Shown here piece after piece: positions 1 to 7,959 of a DNA stretch of 32,791 nt. Position numbers and translations under genes: made by a program. The notes under the pieces are model-generated. The model did no database searches. It was not told the origin of the DNA and saw only the letters and a program-made list of their open reading frames with translations. The first letter of the stretch is position 1. The number at the start of each line of letters is the position of its first letter. Source of the stretch: an uncultured Pelagibacteraceae bacterium (GTDB lineage: Bacteria; Pseudomonadota; Alphaproteobacteria; Pelagibacterales; Pelagibacteraceae); NCBI GenBank assembly GCA_902632515.1, contig CACPDA010000010.1, positions 1 through 32,791 of the forward strand. The letters are read 5' to 3'.

Positions 1-2019
1 AGTTTCCTTCCACGTCGTATTCATATCTAATAAATTTGTAAAATAATCATTTGTTAGTGTTCCTGGTTTTTTGGTAAAAACACCAAATTCTGAATTATCA
101 AAATTAGTATCCAAAACACGCATTCCACCTATTAAAACCGTCATCTCAGGAGCTGTGAGACCCATTAATTGGGCTTTATCAACTAATTTCTCTTCTGCAG
201 ATACATTTGTTGTATCACCATTTAAATAATTTCTAAAACCATCTGCTTGTGGCTCTAACAATCCAAATGAATGGATGTCAGTTTGGTCTTGTCTAGCATC
301 ACCTCTTCCAGCTGAAAAAGGAACATTGATTTTATGACCTGCTTTTTTAGCAGCCATTTCAATACCAACACCTCCTGCCAAAACAATAAGATCTGCCATT
401 GATACATTTTTCGTTTTACTATCAAATTTATTCTTGATTTTCTTTAAAACTGAGACAACTTTGGAAAGTTTTATTGGATTATTAACTTTCCAATCTTTTT
501 GAGGCTCTAACAGAATTCTAGCACCGTTAGCTCCACCTCTTTTATCAGATCCTCTGAAAGTTGAAGCAGAAGCCCATGCAGTAGAAACCATTTCCGAAAC
601 TGATAATTTTGATTTTAAAATTTTAGATTTTAAATCTTTAATATCTTTAGTTTTTAATTTGTATTTTGGTTTATCTATAGGATCTTGCCAAATTAATTCT
701 TCTTTAGGAACATCGCCACCTAGATAGCAAGCTTTAGGTCCCATATCTCTATGAGTTAACTTAAACCAAGCTCTTGCAAAAGCATCATGAAATTCTTTTG
801 GATTTTGATGAAAATGTTTTGTGATTGGACCATAACTTGGGTCAACTTTTAAAGAAATATCTGTAGTCTGCATCATTGGAGGATGAACTACATTTTTATC
901 GTGTGCGTCTGGTACCATCTTGATTTCTTGTCCATTTTTCTTTGGAGTCCATTGATGAGCACCAGCTGGGCTTTTAGTGAGTTCCCATTCATGACCATAT
1001 AGACAATCTAGATACCCCATGTCCCATTTAATTGGATTTTGAGTCCATGCACCTTCTATACCGCTACTAATTGTATCCACACCTTTTCCAGATTTATAAC
1101 CACTGTTCCAACCAGTAGCTTGATCTTGAATTTTTGATGCTTCTGGGTCTGGACCTTTATGTGATTCAGGGGCTGCACCATGTGATTTACCAAATGTATG
1201 ACCTCCAGCAACTAATGCTGCTGTTTCATAGTCATTCATTGCCATTCTTCCAAACGTTTCTCTAATATCATGAGCTGCAAGCAGTGGATCAGGATTTGCA
1301 TCAGGTCCTTGAGGATTTACATAAATTAATCCCATATGTGATGCTCCTAAAGGCTGCTCTAAATCTCTTTTACCACTATATCTTTTAACATCTAACATTT
1401 CTTTCTCTGAGCCCCAATAAATATCATCTTCTGGTTCCCAAATGTCTACTCTACCTGCTCCAAAACCAAATGTTTTAAAACCCATTGAATCTAATGCTAC
1501 ATTACCAACCAAGATAAAAAGATCTGCCCAGGAAATTTTTTTTCCATATTTTTGTTTTATAGGCCATAAAAGTAATCTTGCTTTATCTAAATTAACATTA
1601 TCAGGCCAAGAATTTAATGGTGCAAAACGTTGATTACCTGTTCCAGCTCCACCTCTACCATCCCCTGTTCTATATGTGCCCGCCGCATGCCATGCAAGCC
1701 TTATAAATAATGGGCCGTAATGTCCATAATCTGCAGGCCACCAATCTTGTGAATTAGTCATCAATTTTTTCAAATCTTTTTTTAAGGCTTTAAAGTTTAG
1801 CTTTTTGAACTCTTTCGAGTACTTAAAATTTTTATCCATTGGATTTGATAAAGTTGAATGTTGACTTAAAATTTTTAAATTTAAGCTATTTGGCCAAAAG
1901 TCCCTGTTTGTCTGACCTTGCCCAGCAGAAAACTTAGCTGGTGTGCCTGCCCCTGTGAAAGGACATTTGCTTAATTCTTTATCTTTAAAAGATTTACTTT
2001 TAAAATTTTCAGTACTCAT
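1..2019 (-). CDS. katG: Catalase-peroxidase KatG (C-terminus cut off by window edge)
   Basis: Bifunctional heme catalase-peroxidase that removes hydrogen peroxide in the cytoplasm. No signal peptide is seen. The reading frame is open from the ATG at 2019 to base 1, giving 673 residues. Family members have roughly 720-740, so about 50-65 C-terminal residues lie outside the window. The distal heme pocket reads [11 protein letters not shown] (Trp110, His111) and the proximal motif reads [10 protein letters not shown] (His274). The residues expected to form the family's Met-Tyr-Trp crosslink are all present: Trp110, Tyr233 in [10 protein letters not shown] and Met259 in GRMAMND. The second, heme-free half is also present ([19 protein letters not shown] and [15 protein letters not shown]). 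An AGGAG ribosome-binding site lies just upstream. The gene follows the Irr-like regulator in the same direction, and its promoter carries a Fur-family palindrome. The identification is secure. Confidence 0.97.
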   Translation of the reverse strand, partial: MSTENFKSKSFKDKELSKCPFTGAGTPAKFSAGQGQTNRDFWPNSLNLKILSQHSTLSNPMDKNFKYSKEFKKLNFKALKKDLKKLMTNSQDWWPADYGHYGPLFIRLAWHAAGTYRTGDGRGGAGTGNQRFAPLNSWPDNVNLDKARLLLWPIKQKYGKKISWADLFILVGNVALDSMGFKTFGFGAGRVDIWEPEDDIYWGSEKEMLDVKRYSGKRDLEQPLGASHMGLIYVNPQGPDANPDPLLAAHDIRETFGRMAMNDYETAALVAGGHTFGKSHGAAPESHKGPDPEASKIQDQATGWNSGYKSGKGVDTISSGIEGAWTQNPIKWDMGYLDCLYGHEWELTKSPAGAHQWTPKKNGQEIKMVPDAHDKNVVHPPMMQTTDISLKVDPSYGPITKHFHQNPKEFHDAFARAWFKLTHRDMGPKACYLGGDVPKEELIWQDPIDKPKYKLKTKDIKDLKSKILKSKLSVSEMVSTAWASASTFRGSDKRGGANGARILLEPQKDWKVNNPIKLSKVVSVLKKIKNKFDSKTKNVSMADLIVLAGGVGIEMAAKKAGHKINVPFSAGRGDARQDQTDIHSFGLLEPQADGFRNYLNGDTTNVSAEEKLVDKAQLMGLTAPEMTVLIGGMRVLDTNFDNSEFGVFTKKPGTLTNDYFTNLLDMNTTWKET

Positions 2020-2051
2020 AGATATCTCCTTAATTATTTAGCCTAAAATCT

Positions 2052-2080
2052 ACTTTATAATGATTCTAAAAAGGTGTCAA
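2052..2080 (-). promoter_or_regulatory. Candidate katG promoter
   Basis: Read on the minus strand, a perfect TTGACA (-35) sits at 2075-2080. A -10 element is either TATAAA at 2054-2059 with a 15-base spacer, or TAAAGT at 2052-2057 with a 17-base spacer. The start codon lies about 35 bases further on, after a good Shine-Dalgarno sequence. The operator-like palindrome at 2054-2070 fills the spacer and overlaps the -10, where a repressor would block RNA polymerase. The assignment is by eye. Confidence 0.55.
2054..2070. promoter_or_regulatory. Fur-family (Irr/PerR-like) operator upstream of katG
   Basis: The plus strand reads TTTATAATGATTCTAAA. This matches the alphaproteobacterial Irr box, as I recall it (TTTAGAA-N3-TTCTAAA), at 13 of 14 defined positions. 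It also matches the PerR-type box TTATAAT-N-ATTATAA with one mismatch. The site lies between the -35 and -10 of the candidate katG promoter. Because the gene next door encodes an Irr-like protein, repression of katG by that protein is the simplest inference. No binding data are available here. Confidence 0.5.
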
Positions 2081-2114
2081 TTGTATAATAATGACTTATA
2101 AATTGTTTGAGTGA

Positions 2115-2513
2115 TTAACCCTCTAGCTTAACAAGAACTTCTATAGATTTTATTTTTTTTCCGTTAATTTTTTTTAAAATATTTATTGGCCCAACATCAG
2201 AATTATCTAGATCAATTAATTTTTCTTCTTTCAAATCATAAAAATGGTGGTGATCTGAAACATTTGTATCAAAATAGGTTTGATTAGAATTAATTGGTAT
2301 TTGCTTTAAATATCCTTTTTTTTCAAAAGCATGAACAGTATTGTAAACAGTAGCTAGAGATATTTTGTTATTTACTTGTTTCTTAATTTTATTTGCTAGG
2401 TCATTGATAGTAAAATGAAACGTCTTTTCAGTATCAAACAAAACTTCACATATTTGGAGCCTTTGTTTAGTGGGTCTTAGTCCTGAATTTCTTAGTTTTT
2501 TTATATATTTCAC
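2115..2513 (-). CDS. irr: Irr-like Fur-family transcriptional regulator
   Basis: A 132-residue Fur-superfamily DNA-binding repressor. The N-terminal winged helix reads GLRPTKQRLQICEVLF, then ISLATVYNTVHAFEKKG as the recognition region. Next comes YFDTNVSDHHHFYD, the signature I associate with the heme/iron-responsive Irr branch of alphaproteobacteria. It has a single cysteine and lacks the paired CxxC zinc motifs of PerR and many Fur proteins. The start codon is GTG at 2513. The neighbourhood supports Irr: divergent fabA-fabB-fabI on one side is an arrangement I recall from rhizobia, and katG lies downstream. The candidate operator at 2530-2546 just upstream would allow autoregulation. PerR-like peroxide sensing is the main alternative role. 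A second, true Fur-like protein is encoded at 17299-17736. Confidence 0.85.
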   Translation of the reverse strand: MKYIKKLRNSGLRPTKQRLQICEVLFDTEKTFHFTINDLANKIKKQVNNKISLATVYNTVHAFEKKGYLKQIPINSNQTYFDTNVSDHHHFYDLKEEKLIDLDNSDVGPINILKKINGKKIKSIEVLVKLEG

Positions 2514-2529
2514 TATTAATATATCATTA

Positions 2530-2546
2530 GTTATAATTGTTCTAAA
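2530..2546. promoter_or_regulatory. Second Fur-family operator-like site between irr and fabA
   Basis: The plus strand reads GTTATAATTGTTCTAAA. This matches TTTAGAA-N3-TTCTAAA at 12 of 14 defined positions and shares TTATAAT and TTCTAAA with the katG site. It lies 17-33 bases upstream of the irr GTG codon and overlaps the -35 of a candidate fabA promoter, so one site could control both divergent transcripts. Confidence 0.42.
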
Positions 2547-2565
2547 CTAGCATTAAAAGTATATT
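2537..2565 (+). promoter_or_regulatory. Candidate fabA operon promoter
   Basis: TTGTTC at 2537-2542 and TATATT at 2560-2565 are separated by 17 bases, and the fabA ATG is 41 bases further on. The -35 overlaps the Fur-family palindrome. The region is very AT-rich, so chance -10 matches are common. Confidence 0.35.
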
Positions 2566-2605
2566 ATATAATGATAAAATCAAGTAAATAAGAGTACTCA
2601 ATTTT

Positions 2606-3106
2606 ATGAAAAAAAATTCATACTCATATAAAGAGTTAATTAATTGTGGCAATGGCCAATTATTTGGTCCAGGTAATGCTAAATTACCACTTCCACCAAT
2701 GTTGATGTTTGATAGAATTACAGAAATTAATGATGACAAAGGAGCATTTAAAAAAGGATCACTAATAGCTGAATTGGATATTAAAAAAGATTTGTGGTTC
2801 TTTGATTGTCATTTTAAAGGAGATCCAGTGATGCCTGGGTGCCTTGGTCTAGATGCTATGTGGCAACTAGTTGGTTTTTATTTGGGTTGGATTGGTAACC
2901 CAGGTAAAGGAAGAGCTTTAGGAGTGGGGACTGTAAAGTTTACTGGAGAAGTAATACAAAATGTAAAATTGGTAAAGTATGAAATTGATATGAAAAAAAT
3001 TATGTCACCTGGAGGAACAACAGTAGGTCTTGCAAATGGATTAGTATTTGCAGATGAAAAAAAAATTTATTCAGCAGATAATTTGAAGGTAGGATTATTT
3101 AAATAA
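2606..3106 (+). CDS. fabA: 3-hydroxyacyl-ACP dehydratase/isomerase FabA
   Basis: Bifunctional dehydratase that also isomerises trans-2- to cis-3-decenoyl-ACP, the branch point of anaerobic-type unsaturated fatty acid synthesis. The 166-residue length is typical of FabA. The hot-dog-fold active site reads [20 protein letters not shown], with catalytic His69 and Asp83 matching His70 and Asp84 of the E. coli enzyme. The N-terminal half reads [18 protein letters not shown]. The pairing with fabB distinguishes it from FabZ. The stop codon overlaps the fabB start by one base (TAATG), implying coupled translation. It is transcribed divergently from irr. Confidence 0.96.
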   Translation: MKKNSYSYKELINCGNGQLFGPGNAKLPLPPMLMFDRITEINDDKGAFKKGSLIAELDIKKDLWFFDCHFKGDPVMPGCLGLDAMWQLVGFYLGWIGNPGKGRALGVGTVKFTGEVIQNVKLVKYEIDMKKIMSPGGTTVGLANGLVFADEKKIYSADNLKVGLFK

Positions 3107-4317
3107 TGAGAAGAGTAGTTGTAACAGGATTAGGAATAGTTTCTTGCTTGGGTAATAATCAAGAAGAAGTTCATCAATCACTTTTAAATTCTAAATCTGG
3201 AATTTCTTACGCTGAGGAATATAAAGAACATAATCTAAAAAGTCATGTTCATGGAAAACCAAAAATAAAACTTGAGGATCACATAGATAGGAAAATAATT
3301 AGGTTTATGGGTTCAGGTTCAGCCTATAATTATATTGCTATGAAAGAAGCAATAGAAGACTCTGGATTAGAGGAAAATGAAGTTAGTAACTTTAAAACTG
3401 GAATTGTAATGGGTTCTGGAGGTCCTTCTATAGAAAATGTAATTTTAGCAGCGGATAAAACAAGAGCTAAAACTCCAAAATTAATGGGTCCTTTTATTGT
3501 TCCAAGAACAATGGCAAGCACAGCCTCTGCAACACTTGCTGTACCTTTTAAAATTAAAGGAACAAACTACACGATGAGTTCTGCCTGTGCAACCAGTGGA
3601 CACTGTATTGGAAATTCTATGGAATTAATTCAAACCGGTAAGCAGGACATAGTGTTTGCTGGAGGAAGCGAAGAAATTCATTGGGCCATGACAGCTATGT
3701 TTGATGCGATGACTGCTTTATCATCAAAGTATAATGATACACCTGAGACAGCATCAAGAGCCTATGACAAAACTAGAGACGGATTTGTAATTGCAGGAGG
3801 TGGTGGAGTATTGGTCCTTGAAGAATATGAACATGCTAAAACTAGAGGAGCTAAAATTTATGCAGAATTAACTGGTTATGGAGCAACTTCAGATGGTTAT
3901 GACATGGTGGCACCATCAGGCGAAGGGGCTGTTAGATGTATGAAAATGGCAATGGAAACAACAAAAAATAAAATTGATTATATTAATACTCACGGAACAT
4001 CTACTCCAGTAGGAGATATTACAGAATTAAATGCAGTTAGAGAAACATTTGGAGATCAAATTCCAAAAATAAGCTCAACAAAATCTTTGTCAGGACACCC
4101 CCTTGGAGCTGCTTCTGTACATGAGGCTATCTATTGTTTGATTATGATGAAGAATAATTTTATTACTGGATCAGCAAATATCAAAGAAATGGATGATGAA
4201 GCCAAAAAATTCCCGATAGTGGTAAAGACAGAGAATGGAGTGACTTTAAATACGGTAATGTCAAATAGTTTTGGTTTTGGTGGAACAAATGCTGCTTTAA
4301 TTTTTGAAAAGGTTTAA
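3106..4317 (+). CDS. fabB: 3-oxoacyl-ACP synthase I FabB
   Basis: Condensing enzyme that elongates the cis-3 unsaturated acyl chain produced by FabA. It has 403 residues, close to the E. coli enzyme. The catalytic triad is complete: Cys161 in [14 protein letters not shown], His296 in [12 protein letters not shown] and His331 in [16 protein letters not shown]. The C-terminal [17 protein letters not shown] is the usual ketosynthase ending. The gene overlaps fabA by one base and is followed by fabI after 2 bases, so the three form one operon. FabF is the main alternative, but the operon context and the [11 protein letters not shown] motif favour FabB. Confidence 0.95.
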   Translation: MRRVVVTGLGIVSCLGNNQEEVHQSLLNSKSGISYAEEYKEHNLKSHVHGKPKIKLEDHIDRKIIRFMGSGSAYNYIAMKEAIEDSGLEENEVSNFKTGIVMGSGGPSIENVILAADKTRAKTPKLMGPFIVPRTMASTASATLAVPFKIKGTNYTMSSACATSGHCIGNSMELIQTGKQDIVFAGGSEEIHWAMTAMFDAMTALSSKYNDTPETASRAYDKTRDGFVIAGGGGVLVLEEYEHAKTRGAKIYAELTGYGATSDGYDMVAPSGEGAVRCMKMAMETTKNKIDYINTHGTSTPVGDITELNAVRETFGDQIPKISSTKSLSGHPLGAASVHEAIYCLIMMKNNFITGSANIKEMDDEAKKFPIVVKTENGVTLNTVMSNSFGFGGTNAALIFEKV

Positions 4318-4319
4318 AT

Positions 4320-5105
4320 ATGAGTTTAATGAAAGGTAAAAAAGGTTTAATTATGGGTGTCGCGAATGAGAGATCTATTGCTTGGGGTATTTCACAAAAA
4401 CTTGCTGAAGCAGGGGCTGAACTAGCATTTACATATTTAGGTGACGCTTTAAAAAAAAGGGTTGTTCCTTTAGCTGAAAAATTAAATTCAAAAGTGACTT
4501 TTAGTTGTGACGTTGAGAATAAAGATGATGTAATCAAATTATTTGAAGATATTAAATCCCAATGGGGAGAAATTGACTTTGTAGTTCATGCAATAGCATT
4601 TTCTGATAAATCAGAGTTATCAGGAGAATACTTAAATACTACAAGAGAAAACTTTTTAAGAAGTATGTTAATTTCTTGCTTTTCATTTACTGAGATTGCT
4701 AAAGAAGCTTCTAAGATAATGAAGAAAGATGGAAGTTTACTTACTTTAACTTATGAGTCTACTAAAGCTATTCCAAATTACAATGTTATGGGTGTATGTA
4801 AATCTGCATTAGAAGCTAGTGTAAAATATTTAGCTAGAGATTTGGGCACAAAGGGAATGAGAGTAAATGCTATTAGTGCTGGACCTATTAAAACTTTAGC
4901 CGCTTCTGCTATAGGAGATGCAAAGTTCTTATATAAATGGAATGAAGACCACTCTTTTCTAAAAAGAAACGTAGATATCCATGATGTTGGAAAATCAGCA
5001 TTATATTTACTAAGTGAACTTGCAAACGGTGTTACAGGTGAAATTCACTATGTAGATGCTGGATATAATAAAGTTGGTATGCCAGATCCAAAAAATATTA
5101 GTTAA
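4320..5105 (+). CDS. fabI: Enoyl-ACP reductase FabI
   Basis: NADH-dependent enoyl-ACP reductase, the last step of each fatty acid elongation cycle. The 261 residues form a short-chain dehydrogenase fold. The nucleotide-binding loop reads GVANERSIAWGIS, and the dinucleotide motif VVHAIAFSDKSEL follows. The active site is TLTYESTKAIPNYNVMGVCK, with Tyr154 and Lys161 in the YX6K spacing. The segment between Tyr145 and Tyr154 has eight residues, against nine in the E. coli enzyme (Tyr146-Tyr156). This suggests a one-residue deletion in the loop near the acyl pocket. The gene ends the fabABI operon. Confidence 0.95.
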   Translation: MSLMKGKKGLIMGVANERSIAWGISQKLAEAGAELAFTYLGDALKKRVVPLAEKLNSKVTFSCDVENKDDVIKLFEDIKSQWGEIDFVVHAIAFSDKSELSGEYLNTTRENFLRSMLISCFSFTEIAKEASKIMKKDGSLLTLTYESTKAIPNYNVMGVCKSALEASVKYLARDLGTKGMRVNAISAGPIKTLAASAIGDAKFLYKWNEDHSFLKRNVDIHDVGKSALYLLSELANGVTGEIHYVDAGYNKVGMPDPKNIS

Positions 5106-5119
5106 CATTAAATTAATTT

Positions 5120-5239
5120 ATGGAAATATTTTTATTTTTAGTTTGTTTAGTATTTATAATTTATTATCTATTTAGACCCACCTCTCAAAAAGAAAAAGAC
5201 CAATTTGATGATAAAAACAATTGGCGAGGTGGGTTTTAA
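5120..5239 (+). CDS. Candidate 39-residue single-pass membrane microprotein
   Basis: A short frame starts with ATG 14 bases after the fabI stop and ends with TAA at 5237-5239. The product begins MEIFLFLVCLVFIIYYLF, one hydrophobic helix of about 17 residues. A polar, charged tail of about 20 residues follows, ending NNWRGGF. The layout is that of a small inner-membrane protein with a cytoplasmic tail. It lies in the operon direction and may be translationally coupled to fabI, though no clear Shine-Dalgarno is seen. The same bases contain a nested inverted repeat, so the region could instead be only a terminator structure. I do not recognise the family. Confidence 0.42.
   Translation: MEIFLFLVCLVFIIYYLFRPTSQKEKDQFDDKNNWRGGF
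5176..5234 (+). repeat. Nested inverted repeat, possible terminator of the fab operon
   Basis: The 9-base arms ACCCACCTC (5176-5184) and GAGGTGGGT (5226-5234) are perfect reverse complements. Inside them, CCAATT (5200-5205) and AATTGG (5219-5224) form a second stem with a 13-base loop. The two right arms are separated by one base. TTTTAATTTTATT follows the outer arm on the plus strand. It lies between convergent fabI and pnp, where a terminator is expected, but the 15-base left bulge and weak U-tract are atypical. Confidence 0.4.
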
Positions 5240-5241
5240 TT

Positions 5242-7314
5242 TTATTCAGATGCTTGTTTCATAGAAAGTTTAACTTTCCCTCTATCAAAACCAATTACTT
5301 TAACTTTTACTTCGTCACCTTCTTTGACAACATCAGTAACTTTTGCAACTCTCTTATCTGCAAGCTCTGAAATGTGAACTAGCCCATCTTGTTTTCCTAA
5401 AAAATTTACAAATGCACCGAATTCCATAATCTTCATTACTTTTCCAGAATAGATTTTATTCAATTCGGCTTTTGCAGTTATATCTTTAATCATTTGCATT
5501 GCAGTATTTCTAGACTCTTCATCTGGAGCGGCGACTGTTACAACTCCTTCATCGTTTACATCTACTTTTGCACCTGATTTTTCAACTATTTCTCTAATAG
5601 TTGCACCACCTTTTCCAATAACAGCAGCAATATCTTTTTTATCAACATTTATTTTTTCCATTTTTGGAGTGTGTTTTCCTACATCCGCTCTTGAAGATGA
5701 TAAAGCTTTATTCATTTCACCTAATATATGAATTCTTCCATCTTTAGCTTGACTTAAAGCCTGCTCCATAATCTCAAAAGTAATGCCAGTAATTTTTATA
5801 TCCATTTGAAGAGAAGTAATTCCATCTTTAGTTCCAGCAACTTTAAAATCCATGTCACCTAAATGGTCTTCGTCTCCTAGAATATCAGATAAGACACTAA
5901 AATCATCACCTTCCTTAATTAATCCCATCGCAATACCAGCAACTGGTTCTTTAATCGGTACTCCTGCATCCATTAATGCAAGTGAGGTTCCACAAACAGT
6001 TGCCATTGAGGATGATCCATTAGACTCTGTGATCTCTGAAACTACTCTAAAAGTATAAGGGAATGCTTCTTTTGAAGGTAATGAGGAATGGATCGCCCTC
6101 CAAGCTAATTTACCATGTCCTATTTCCCTTCTACCAGTTCCAATTCTACCAGTTTCGCCTACTGAAAATGGTGGAAAATTATAATGAAGCATAAATCTTT
6201 CTCTTTGCAATCCATCTAAGCTTTCAATTCTTTGTTCATCATCAGATGTACCTAAAGTTGCAGTCACAATCGCTTGAGTTTCTCCTCTTGTAAACAAAGC
6301 AGAGCCGTGAGTTCTTGGCAAAACACCAACCTCACAAGAAATAGGTCTTACATCAGACAAACCTCTACCATCAATCCTATTTTTATTTTTAAGAATGTCT
6401 GTTCTAACAATAGATTTTTCCAGATTTTTTAACTGACTATTTACATCAAGATCAGTATAATTTTCATCTTCCTCATAAAGCTTTTTAGCTTTATCTGTTA
6501 TCTCTGAGATTTGATTTGACCTATCTTGTTTATCTCTTGTCGCAAAAGCTTTTTTTAGATCATCAGTAAAAGTTGATTCAAGTTTTTTCTTTACTTCAGA
6601 CAAATCTTTTTTCTCAACTGTCCACTCAGGTTTTCTACACTCTTTTGCGAGCTCTTCGATAATTTTAATCACTGGAACAAATCCTTCATGACCAAATTTT
6701 ACTGCCTCTAGCATTTCTTCTTCTGTCAAACCGTTGGCTTCAGATTCAACCATAAGAACAGCATCTTTTGTACCTGCTACAACTAAATCTAGTTTTGATT
6801 TTTCAAGTTCCACTTTTGATGGATTTAAAACATATTTTCCATCAATATATCCAACTCTAGAGGCTCCAACTGGACCCATAAATGGCATTCCAGATATACT
6901 TAATGCTGCTGATGAGGCAATGATTGATAAGATATCTGCCTCATTTTCTTTATCATAAGATATTACAGTTGGTAATAGTTGAACCTCATTTTTAAATTCG
7001 TCCGGAAACAATGGTCTAATTGGTCTATCTATTAATCTTGAAATTAACGTTTCACTTTCAGTTGGTCTTGCTTCTCTCTTAAAATATCCACCTGGAATTT
7101 TTCCAGCTGCATAATATTTTTCTTGATAATTTACTGACAATGGAAAGTAATCCATCTCAGGATTTATTTTTTTTGCACCCACCACTGTAGCTAAAACTAC
7201 AGTTTCTCCACAAGTTGCTATTATTGCACCATCTGCTTGTCTTGCTATTTTTCCTGTTTCTAAACTAATTTTTTTTCCTGCTACTTCTATCTCTTTTTTA
7301 TAAACTTTAAACAT
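5242..7314 (-). CDS. pnp: Polynucleotide phosphorylase
   Basis: Phosphorolytic 3'-to-5' exoribonuclease of mRNA turnover and the degradosome. It has 690 residues, slightly shorter than E. coli (711). Two RNase PH domains are present: the first includes [20 protein letters not shown], the second [17 protein letters not shown] and [17 protein letters not shown] domain follows ([20 protein letters not shown]), then an S1 domain ([31 protein letters not shown]). The protein stops almost directly after the S1 domain, without the charged tail of larger homologues. It lies 19 bases after rpsO, the classic rpsO-pnp pairing. Confidence 0.97.
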   Translation of the reverse strand: MFKVYKKEIEVAGKKISLETGKIARQADGAIIATCGETVVLATVVGAKKINPEMDYFPLSVNYQEKYYAAGKIPGGYFKREARPTESETLISRLIDRPIRPLFPDEFKNEVQLLPTVISYDKENEADILSIIASSAALSISGMPFMGPVGASRVGYIDGKYVLNPSKVELEKSKLDLVVAGTKDAVLMVESEANGLTEEEMLEAVKFGHEGFVPVIKIIEELAKECRKPEWTVEKKDLSEVKKKLESTFTDDLKKAFATRDKQDRSNQISEITDKAKKLYEEDENYTDLDVNSQLKNLEKSIVRTDILKNKNRIDGRGLSDVRPISCEVGVLPRTHGSALFTRGETQAIVTATLGTSDDEQRIESLDGLQRERFMLHYNFPPFSVGETGRIGTGRREIGHGKLAWRAIHSSLPSKEAFPYTFRVVSEITESNGSSSMATVCGTSLALMDAGVPIKEPVAGIAMGLIKEGDDFSVLSDILGDEDHLGDMDFKVAGTKDGITSLQMDIKITGITFEIMEQALSQAKDGRIHILGEMNKALSSSRADVGKHTPKMEKINVDKKDIAAVIGKGGATIREIVEKSGAKVDVNDEGVVTVAAPDEESRNTAMQMIKDITAKAELNKIYSGKVMKIMEFGAFVNFLGKQDGLVHISELADKRVAKVTDVVKEGDEVKVKVIGFDRGKVKLSMKQASE

Positions 7315-7333
7315 CTTTTCTACGTCTTTCTTA

Positions 7334-7582
7334 TTATTTTCTCAATTTCAACTTATCTAATACATTTTTGTAAGATTCTTGCTTATTTTTTTTAAGATAA
7401 TCTAACAATTTTTTTCTCTTATTAACTGCTTTTAACAATCCAACTGAAGAATGTCTGTCTTTCTTAAACTTTTTAATATGTTTCGAAAGATTTTCAATTT
7501 TTTCAGTTAATAAAGCTATTTGGATCTCTGAAGATCCTGTATCTTTATTATGAATTGATAATTCTTTTATGTTTTTATTCAT
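7334..7582 (-). CDS. rpsO: 30S ribosomal protein S15
   Basis: Primary 16S rRNA-binding protein of the small-subunit platform. It has 82 residues against 89 in E. coli, the shortfall being at the N-terminus. Diagnostic segments are [19 protein letters not shown] and [20 protein letters not shown], which carry the rRNA-contacting His and Ser residues. It starts 8 bases after rbfA, where truB commonly lies in related bacteria. Confidence 0.96.
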   Translation of the reverse strand: MNKNIKELSIHNKDTGSSEIQIALLTEKIENLSKHIKKFKKDRHSSVGLLKAVNKRKKLLDYLKKNKQESYKNVLDKLKLRK

Positions 7583-7590
7583 ATTTTTCC

Positions 7591-7959
7591 TTATTTAGTT
7601 GTTTGTTTTATTAAATTTTCTATTTTTTCCGCGTATTCAAATGACTCATCTTTTTTAAAAAGTAATTTTGGTAAAAACTTTACAATTACTTTTTGTGAAA
7701 GAATTTTTCTTATCATAAATGAATATTCTTTAAGTTTGTCAACTGCTTGATCAGCATTTTTACCTCCTAAAGGTAAAACATAAGCTTTAGCAATTTTTAG
7801 ATCTTGGCTCATTCTAACTTCGGTCACTGTAATTGTTTTTGTTTCTAAGTCCGGAACTTTAGCTTCATTTCTAATAAAAATCATACTTAAAGCTTGTTTT
7901 ATCATCTCCCCAACTCTTAATTGCCTTTGTGATAACGGTTTTCCAATTCTATCAGTCAT
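7591..7959 (-). CDS. rbfA: Ribosome-binding factor A
   Basis: Small KH-fold factor that assists late 30S maturation and processing of the 16S rRNA 5' end. It has 122 residues. Recognisable segments are SQRQLRVGEMIKQALSMIF at the N-terminus, TVTEVRMSQDLKIAKAYVLP in the middle and KVIVKFLPKLLFKKDESFEY near the end. Its ATG abuts the infB stop with no intervening base, so translation is probably coupled. Confidence 0.94.
   Translation of the reverse strand: MTDRIGKPLSQRQLRVGEMIKQALSMIFIRNEAKVPDLETKTITVTEVRMSQDLKIAKAYVLPLGGKNADQAVDKLKEYSFMIRKILSQKVIVKFLPKLLFKKDESFEYAEKIENLIKQTTK

Noticed and set aside
4181..4537. 118-codon antisense frame across the fabB-fabI junction
   Set aside because: It spans two confident overlapping operon genes on the other strand and shows no recognisable domain.
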